NCBI RefSeq assembly: GCF_014805685.1
Contig: NC_060890.1
Location: forward strand, 15,836,500 to 15,900,499
Source: Silurus meridionalis
Taxonomy: Eukaryota; Chordata; Actinopteri; Siluriformes; Siluridae
DNA length: 64,000 nt
Reading direction: 5' to 3'
The translations under genes were made by a program, and so were the position numbers. Below the pieces are notes generated by a model. It saw only the letters and a list, made by a program, of their open reading frames with translations, was not told where the DNA came from and did no database searches. Of this stretch, positions 55,335 through 64,000 are shown piece by piece (position 1 is the stretch's first letter; each line of letters starts with the position of its first letter).

Positions 55335-58229
55335 TCATTCCACACAGGAGGGTAGGCCCTGGCTCAAGGAAAAAGCAGTTAATAAAAATAAACAAATGAA
55401 GTTTTTTTCTCAGCCTCTATTTTCATGACGTCAGCAGATAATTAGACTGAGGCAAATGTCATTAAATTCATCACATTTTGTGGAACAATTACTGAAGTGA
55501 TTCAAGCTAATGAATAATATAAATAAAATGATTTTAATTAATGACTCCAGATAACTACTATGAAACTACTGAAATAGAATTGCTTACAACACCATTACAA
55601 TAACTGTGTAACAGTAAAGGAAAGCCAGACACAAGAATGACAGCAGACAGAGAGACTTTTCAGCAACATTATCACCCTAGTGGGGGTATGTTTGTTTGTG
55701 ATGAATTATTAGATTACACTAGAAGTATAAAGAATACAAGTCAATATTTACTCTGCCATATGTCACGTATTCACCAGGAGATGCACGTCTGTTGTGTGCA
55801 CAAAGGCGAGCACAGCAGGACGAGCAAGCAGGCTGACGTTTGGCAGGTATCTTTCTAATGCTCTTAGCCATCTGCCAATCTCCTGCTTGCTCCCCAAGAA
55901 CATAATGTTTCTGATTAGTGTGTTAAATTCACCACAGTCTGGCTGAGTGAAGGCGATGCAGTCCCTGGCCGCACAGTTAGCAGGCTTGGCTAATGGCCAC
56001 CGTGCTGCCATTCTCCTGCCTACTGCTGAATGAACTGAATTAAGCTGTAAGTATTAGAGTTGTGGAGGATTAGGATAGCAGGAGTCACAAGACCCCTCTG
56101 TACTGACTTTAATTCCGGTAAATGTTAATATGTCAGATTGTAGTATTCTACATATTATACAAGTACAACTGTATATCAGTTTGAGACAGGTCTTTCTTTT
56201 TACTCTTTTATTTTCTTTGCAGTTGCCATGTCTCTCTCTCTTTTTCTCTCTCTCTTTCTCTTTCTCTCTCTCTCCTGGAAAAATCTTGAGCTCAACTTTT
56301 CCTACCCAAATATGTAATAACCCACTAGTGATGGCCAAAAGCTAAAATGATTAATTGAATTATAATTTCCCCTTTTTATTTGAACTGTTTCTTAATTTGA
56401 TTTTGTTGTTACACTCTCTCTTTGGCTTATCGCTGCTATCTGCTTATATTAACCCAGGTTTATTTCCCCGGTTGTTATGTTTATGCCGCCCTTAGTCACA
56501 ATCCGAAGGCCGAGGTTCTTTTACTGATGTTTATTAAGCTTGACAGCAACACCGACATCAACACCGTAGAATTTACACCGTAGAACTGAATAAAAAGGAT
56601 AAATATACAAAATACATTCAGTTACAAAGAAAAACATTACATTTAGACAAAAAACAGAAAATAAACTGACATACCACTTTGCCTGCTTGTAGACTAAGAG
56701 TGGTAACTTCTTGCACAAACTTATATTTTAATTAAACCTATCTTCTTTACAATTGCAGATACAACGTTTGCACAAAAGTTACCATGTTCTTTCCATGCAT
56801 TGGTATGGAAAGCAGTGGTGTGTGTGGTAATAAAATGGAATAACTTTACACTATTATTAAATGGGTTTTGAAAATATTATTTTTTTGGCAACTTTAAATT
56901 TGACCTTACTACATCTTCAAAATCTCGCTGAGAAATTTCCACAGACGATCCGATATGAAACCAAAAATTGATATTTCTTGGCTGTATAGTCAATCAGACC
57001 ACTTAAAATTTGTGAGTCAGCTCCATAGAGGATTTGTGGATATAATCTATGGTCAGGCCCCAATGATCACCTTACAGTACGATTCAAAGCTGAATGAAGA
57101 AAATGACGTCCACAAACACCAATTATTTACATTATAAGAAAATAGAACTTTTTAATGTAGGCTGTTCATATTTTTTTTTTTTGATCTCTCAATTGTAATC
57201 TTATGCAATTAAAATAAACCCTTTTACCTCTTAACAAAACTAGGAAATGTAAACTGAAATTTTTCTAAAGTAAAACAAATCCATCTATTTAAGCTTATCT
57301 AAAACAGACTCACAGCTAATGTTTTTAATATAATTAATCTTCAAAGTGTGGGATGTATTTACCTTTTTTTTATTTTATACTGCAATCTGCAAGGTCAGTG
57401 CTATTGATTTAACCATCTAATGCCTCTGTATATTGATTGATCTGCTATAATCTCATTTAAAAGTAGGGAAGTGATACTTTTACAATGTGAGTGGTCATGC
57501 CAATATGATGTCATATGGCGAATACGTGGTAGCAACTTCCATTCGGATTAATTTCTAATCATAGGGCCTTCGGTCTTTTTTCTTAAATCTGAAGAGACAA
57601 ATGCAGTGTTTATTTTATGTTTATTTATTTAATACATTTTTGTTAAATGCATTATTAGCTAGTTAGTTGACTAAATATCTTTATAGAAACAATCTCTTAC
57701 ATCTGCACTATTCATTTTACTCCCAATGTGCTAAAGGAATACACTTTCGAAAGCAGAACATAATCATAATTGAAGCTGGCTTTAAATTGCTGATTGATTT
57801 TTTTTATTATTATTGTACACAATTGATTTTAGCAAGATTTTATGGCTTAAAAATCTTCTTAGAAACAGATGAATAAAACATGCTAAGGAAGTATAACTGA
57901 TCAATCTGTCATCATCAGGCTACACACAAAATAGCCAGTATTGAAAAAATATTTTGATAATGACTGCTTTTAATGCCTATGACTGTATTCACAAATAAAA
58001 ATGAAATGAAGTGTTTTTGTTTTTTTTCCATCCTATAACATAGGACATGTTGATTGTATGAGCAAAAATGGCTTAATTAGTGGAATAATCAGCAGCTATT
58101 CTAATCAGTGACCCCATTATGAATCATAATTATTTCTACATATTCTATACAAAATATCTGAACCATGTGCATATACTTCAGATATGCTGTTTTCAGTTAT
58201 TTGTGTATTATAATTCCTCCTACTTTAGC
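55334..58229. other. intergenic sequence
   Basis: Mostly AT-rich; includes a (CT)n-rich stretch (56226-56276) and the GC-balanced segment 55780-56040 discussed in the findings. No coding region supported. Confidence 0.5.
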
Positions 58230-60890
58230 TTTCAGTCACCCCACTCACGTGTCCTTACCAGCTGGCATCATTATCAGGTCTGATGAACTAATCAACATCT
58301 ATAAACACATCACGTGAACTGCCACCATTCCTCCCATGTATTTTCTCCTCTCCGCTACTTCTAACAATGCCACTTTTCTCTTCGCTAGCCTGGCATGATC
58401 AGTTCCTAAGTCTTTCTACATTGTGTCTTATTGCCTTTTTCTGCACTTTAAGCTCGGCCTTTTCCTAACATAAGTTTAGTAGAGACATGAAATCCATTGG
58501 CTGCTGTTTGAGTTTATTGATGGAATAGATTGGCCATTGGAATGGATCTGTTTCAGCCGATGTTGCAAGGGAAAGTAATTGTGTGCTGTTACAGTGATTT
58601 GACAGTGTTGGCTTCAGGGATACAGAGAGTGAGTGAATAAGTGAGGGTTTGCATGAAGGGAAAGGGGTTAGGTGTAGCTGTTTAGATGAACGACCGAGCA
58701 GGGAGACAAACAGAAACACAATGTAACCAGGCGGAGGCAGTGACTCAGATGTGATCAATTCTCTGAGAGCTCTCCACAGAGCAGCCAAAGCCAAGGCAAC
58801 AAAAAAACAACATTCCCAAATCAGGTTTACAGCTTGGAGACCTGGCCTGTTTTAGACTCAACCTCTAAAGTTTACATTTCGAAATAGTCTGTGAGCAGAT
58901 TGCATATTAAGCAGAAAAAACGATCTGTGTCTTAAAGGAAGAGAAATAAATGGAAGATTCATTTACAACACACCATCAGGTGACAAAAGGTGTCCTTTTT
59001 ATTGTCCTGCCAGCTGGGGTGAAAGCAGAACGTGCTAACATCTGGTCCTTGTCTACTGCCCTAATTATTGTTTAATAAATGAGGCTAATGAAGCCTTATC
59101 TTTTGTCTAAACAAAGTCAGATTGCCTATTAATGAGGTTAACTGTCAAATCTGTCTGTACCTGCATGTCTAATGCGATATATTACTTAAATAGTACATAC
59201 GGTGTGATCATTCAAACCTATTGCCAAGTTTTATAACTGAAATGGCAAGGCTGGTCAGTGTTCGGGTTTATCTTAATTCGGGTTTATGGTTCGCATCACA
59301 TTCTCCTCTCCCCTCCTCAGTGACTTACTTCCTCTCCTAGGCCTCTAGTACATAAATAAATACAAATGCTGTAAACTCCCACTGTCCATAAAAATGATTA
59401 AAGTGCCTATTTTGGTTAAATCAGAGCCTGCACACAACTGGGTTTGATTTTCTACCTAAATCAGAACCATGTGATGATGTCCGTGTAGACTTCCAGGTAC
59501 ACACGCATACACACACCCTTCTCCTGGGGCCAGGAAATGAAAGCCAGGTTGGAAGATGGTATAAAACTTTGTGTAGAGATGTGTTTTTTTATATTCACAG
59601 TGATATCTGTTTGGACAGTGCATTTTATGAGTGATCTGTTGTTAAATGGTAAAAGATTGTGGCAGCAGAGTTGTTCCTTTGTTTCTTTCAGCCATATCAA
59701 ATTGTATCACGTGTAAGCCTTTGGAAAATTGATCATTTAGCCAAATTTGTGTGATTTATTAATATTGACTAAGTCTGCACTATTATTGTAGCTAATCACG
59801 CCTAGATCAATGGCCCGTGTAAGCTCACATAACTGTGAGCTTGCATAATGCTTTATACAGTGCACCAGGGTTTGAACACAATTTTTTTTTATCATGTTTG
59901 GACAAATTCATTCTACACTGCATCACATTTCTATATTTATTTGAACCTCTTAAATGAGCTTTTAGAAGGGTTTGACTTGAGGACAAAAATAAGATTTAGT
60001 TTCCTCATGACAGATTCAATAGTCCAAGTCCAAAAAAAAACAAATAGGAAAAACAAATACCTTCCTCTTTGCTTAGAGGCAACTTCAGGTGTGTGAGCAG
60101 CAGGAGGGAGATTGTTTATTCATTGTCAGATATCTGTTCAACTCATGCTAACGTAAGAGGTCTGGATCTCTCTTCCAGCTTTCCTTTCTGGATATGTCTG
60201 CTGGGCCAAAACCTGTGCCTGGTAAGGTTTTTGATTCAATGCTGCTGCATGAGAAAGAATAAAATGCTAATATAATGCTGATTTGCTTGGAAAGTAAAAG
60301 AAGCGTCCAGTCAAAGAAGTGAGTCTCTTGCCTACTGAAAAACTGCCTTTGTTTTTAGGGGATAGTGCGCTTTTGCTATAGCACGCACCGGTGGGTGTGT
60401 ACATTTCTCACCCCCTGTATGTACAGTGCCAGAGTGGGTAAGAATGAAGAAGTAGAATGGGTGAGCTCACCTTGTGTGCCAAGCGGGAGGTGCTTCAGCC
60501 TCTGGAGTCAAGTTCTCTCTCTCTGTTATTCACAGAGTATTTTAGATTCACGTTGGCAGCTTCATCATTACATGGGGGTTTATTGTGCACACAAGGAGTC
60601 AACGTAATGCAGGGAAACGACAGAACGTACTATTAGAATAGATTGTGTAATTTGATACAGGTAACTTGAAAATGTGAAGCACAGACCGAATTCAGACAGC
60701 TGTTATAACTCCATAGAAACAAATGCACTGTTACTTAGAAATGAGAAAATCTTGTTTTCTGACAAATTAATCAAACCAAGTATTTGGCGATGAAAGACAG
60801 ACATGGCCAAAATGATCAAATGTAGCAGAAAAATTTACCTCAGAAAAGCAAATGATTACAGAACAAACAGTTATAATATTAATATTATTA
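58230..60890. other. intergenic sequence with CNE-like segments
   Basis: Several stretches (58230-58330, 58500-58800, 58975-59170, 60360-60560) are less AT-rich than their surroundings and carry homeodomain- or bHLH-type words. The 109-codon minus frame at 58465-58794 shows no family features. No gene seen. Confidence 0.4.
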
Positions 60891-60892
60891 TA

Positions 60893-61175
60893 TATGTTTG
60901 TTTTTTTTTCAGTGTTTTTCAAAACAGGAACATCTTTAGCACAGTAGATTAATACCTAATAATTACAGTACACCCTACTGTTTACTGCAATAGTGATACA
61001 GTGTGCAAAATCTTTGATGTGTTTAATATATAACCTCAGTGCTACTAAAACATCTCCTCCAAAGTTAATAGGACAAAAAAATCAACTTGCAGAGAAACTA
61101 TTAATCTACTGTAGGTATTAATCTACTGTGCTGAAGATGTTCCAGTTTTGAAAAACACTGAAAAAAAACAAAATA
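60893..61175. mobile_element. hairpin MITE with about 65-base inverted repeats
   Basis: CAGTGTTTTTCAAAACAGGA at 60910 is matched in reverse by CAGTTTTGAAAAACACTG ending at 61160, and the pairing runs on through ACATCTTTAGCACAGTAGAT and TAATACCTA. The CAGTG...CACTG ends recall hAT-type MITEs. T and A runs outside the ends extend the palindrome. No coding capacity. Confidence 0.8.
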
Positions 61176-64000
61176 AAAACAACCTATAAACAGTGTATCA
61201 CAAAAAAATGTATCTCATAGTCTTTTCACATGGATACCATACAGTTAAGTGCATGTGATGTTACTTTAAACAGAATGATGTATTACACAAAGTATGTTAA
61301 TATGAACCCATGAGTCCAAGCCATGTGGTTGGAAAATGTAATCAGCACCTTCTAACCAATCAAAATGAAGAATCCAACAGCAGTGAGGAACTACTAACTT
61401 ATGATGCAATCTACCTTACAGAGAACTTAAGGTAAATGTAGAAGTAAAAAAAAAACTAGCTTAGATCTCTCTATCATTTAGAGTTATGTACTAAGCTCTG
61501 GGACTTGGAAAAGGCTAAAGCCCTTACATCAGACCACTCTAATCCTCAATTAACGTTCATTACAAAAGTCCACGATAGGTCCTAGCCTTTGACCCCTTCC
61601 AAAAAGGGAGATGAGACGGTGTGTAATTCATATCAGTTCTACCTCTATCAGAACCACATGTTGGCGCTGCTCTAGTGCTCCCCTGCCAGATCTGGCATCA
61701 ATGAGCTGTGGTTTACACAGCCAGAGCTCAGTGTGCAGTGCCGGCACTGCCAGCACTGTGATTGATGCGTGAGGTGTTCTCTACCATGATGAGTTGAAGA
61801 CTGGGGAGCTTTCTCATGTGTTATTTAGAAAGAATAAAAAAAAAAGGGGGAGAACAAAAACGTTGCTCTTTCTTTAGTAGTAATGAAATGTCAAGTGATT
61901 TTCAGGATTTGTTTATGCACGTTGCTGAATGCTCAATTATTGATAACACATGAACACGTAGGCATGAAGAGTAAGGCAGAAAGACGTTTTACTGCACTAT
62001 GTAGATTTAATTCATGAATTTTTTATTTCATTATTTATTTGCTCTAATCTGGGTTTATAAAAAAAACAATGTTGATGTTAAACAGAATTCTCATCATATG
62101 TATATTGTATGTAGTGTATATTTCAGAACCATGAAAGGGGGGAAGAAATCACTTTCACAATTTTGAAATATCAGGGTTGATGTTTTCACACTTTTTTAAA
62201 TCTTATTCAAATCAAATTTTATCTGTTGGATGCCAAATCTCAATTGGAGATGTCTAGGGGACAAAATCCATGATTTTCTCTCTAAATACTGGAGGAATCT
62301 TTTCGATCTATAGCACCAATGTTTACTCCAGTTCCATTTAGAGATAATCAATTATTTCAAAAATGATAAAAAATAATAACATCTCAAAACTTTCATGCAG
62401 CTTCTGAAGATAATAAACGTTCACTCAAGAATTATTTCTCTTTGAATGAAAGCACAACAATGTGTTTTTAATTCTGCTTTTTGTGGAACTCTGTAATCCT
62501 CTTTATGTTAAATGTAATGCCCTGTCCAGAAACTGGCACATACAGCACCGGATTACTCTGTGTCCCAATGCCTTATAGTGTAGGTAAGTGCTTATATGTC
62601 ACTGATCCAAAAGCAAGCAGCTACAGTTGACATCAGTTTCCATGCACACAGGGCTAGCTGCTTTAAATGGCCCTCCCTTTTTTTTTTAGGATAATATTAG
62701 GGTTAGTTTTTGGCAATAATTTTGTCTTATTTTCTGTAGACAAATTATTTAAAGTGGATTGCTTTTTTACATTTTGAGGAACCAAGAGAAATAGCATCAC
62801 TGAATTCTGTAGATTCACACATCTTCTCTGACAGTTGTTTTGAGGGCTTACACTTGTTCACACTGGGGATAATTTATTTCAAGTCACTTTGCTGACACAT
62901 ATTTGAAAATATAATCAGCTGTGATTGAGAAGGTGCACATGAAATGCAATAGATCTTTAATAAACTTGAACAGGGTGGTTCTTTTTTCTAGCACTGCTTT
63001 CTTTGCCTTTAATAGAGGAATTAGAAATAATTATACCAAGAAAACATTGTGTAATTAAAATACTTATTAAAACAAAAAGACAACTGAGAGCCGGTAGGTT
63101 TTGTGTGGTCTCTGAAGTCAGCATTGATGCAGAATGTTTGCTATTTTGAGGAAACACTGTATGCTTACATTATTCAAACACACATTTTAATCTTTGTGAA
63201 TGTAAACTATGCTACATTGAAATTCCAATCTAATTAAATCAGTTTAGATTTTTTTCCATCCCTCAAATCATATATAATATCATCACCAACATATTTCTGC
63301 ATATGTTAAAAAACATTGATTTTGTAACTTGCATTGTGTTCAATATTCTCTCTTCAGCATTTGAAAAAGGGGGACAAACTTACACTTATACAAAACATAT
63401 TCATTTTTATCTGTGTAAAGCTGCTTTGAGACAATTTTAACAATTTATTGTTAAAAGCGCTATACAAATAAAAATGAATGAAATTGAATTAAATTGAAAA
63501 AGGCAACTATGTACTGTATGTATCTTAGTTCCAAACATGCCATTAGTAAAGAGTACTCTCCTGTGCTCAGCTTCCATGCATCCAGACATTAGACTTTTCT
63601 GCTCAGTGTGATTGGTGTACTGTGCCATAATTACACAGGCCAGATCGTCAAACAACTCTGCAGCTCTGGGAACATCTGAGCAATGCAAAAATAGTAATGA
63701 AAAAAATTGAGCTTTGCCACACACCTGAATAACATATATTATAAAGACACTGATGGGAATGAAAACATTAAACGAGTCATTGTTGAATCATTTAGTATTT
63801 TTTTATGTTGCTTATCTTTTTGACTGCTTTATATCTTTTCTTTCCATTTGTTTTTCAACCGTATTAAAGAATTTTGCTGTGTTTATGAAGATGCCTGGTT
63901 GCTCATTAGATACCATAACATGATATCAAGTCTAAAAAAGGCATGTCGGCCTGTGTGTTAAACACGGGAAAGCCTTTGTTTAGTTTTGAGGTAGTTTACA
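61176..64000. other. intergenic sequence
   Basis: AT-rich apart from a GC-richer block at 61640-61800 and another at 63540-63720 (see findings). A repeat tail is at 63405-63500. No gene supported; the minus frame 63437-63724 is considered only as a weak possibility. Confidence 0.45.
63405..63500 (+). repeat. teleost dispersed-repeat tail
   Basis: TGTGTAAAGCTGCTTTGAGA then AAGCGCTATACAAATAAA and TTGAATTAAATTGA are characteristic of the tail of a repeat common in teleosts (recalled). Short. Confidence 0.6.

Noticed and set aside
56955..57137. 60-codon + frame (MKPKIDISWLYSQ...)
   Set aside because: Short, isolated, AT-rich, not recognised, and without supporting signals.
58465..58794. 109-codon minus frame as a gene
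   Set aside because: No family features, no clear splice sites, and the length is within chance for this base content; a regulatory element is more likely.

Overview
The window is vertebrate genomic DNA, almost certainly from a ray-finned fish. It has GT-AG introns, AT-rich introns full of (TA)n, (TG)n and (TC)n microsatellites, and many Tc1/mariner, hAT and pogo-like DNA transposons of the kinds common in teleosts. The repeat mix suggests an otophysan such as a catfish, but that is an inference and the species cannot be read from the sequence.

One protein-coding gene dominates, supervillin (svil), on the + strand from about 1.2-1.7 kb (first exon) to a TAG stop at 46542 and a 3' UTR ending near 47.4-47.8 kb. 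I rebuilt it exon by exon using splice sites, reading phase and recalled similarity to mammalian supervillin/archvillin. The model has 42 coding exons that join in frame to 2254 codons plus stop. Two further in-frame optional exons were found: a 96-nt cassette at 21189-21284 and a 21-nt microexon at 44504-44524. The order is a disordered, charged N-terminal half (myosin II and F-actin binding in mammals), then gelsolin-like repeats (from 34794), then a C-terminal villin headpiece (43852-46542). Four small phase-0 exons (24708, 29046, 30698, 31922) are absent from the human isoform I compared from memory and look like alternative cassettes. Upstream of the Met that matches the human start (10248), four exons stay open in one frame and add an 89-residue N-terminal extension that I do not recognise.

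The introns carry relics: copies of a Tc1-type non-autonomous element (about 186, 7206, 23836, 29995), an internally deleted Tc1 (about 19818-20865), a Tc1 with long inverted ends (40677-42143), a hAT-like MITE with target duplications (42335-42613), and a pogo/Tigger-like fragment (45095-45775). Where a transposase strand can be read, it is antisense to svil.

Downstream (47.8-64 kb) there is no intact gene. It contains a decayed GIMAP (AIG1-type GTPase) pseudogene with at least two GTPase domains (48051-49800), the 3' end of an RTE-like LINE (about 50640-51030, minus strand), a young-looking Tc1 element (51996-53503), microsatellites, a hairpin MITE (60910-61160) and several GC-richer stretches that look like conserved non-coding elements. 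No CRISPR array, rRNA, tRNA or prokaryotic-type system was seen.
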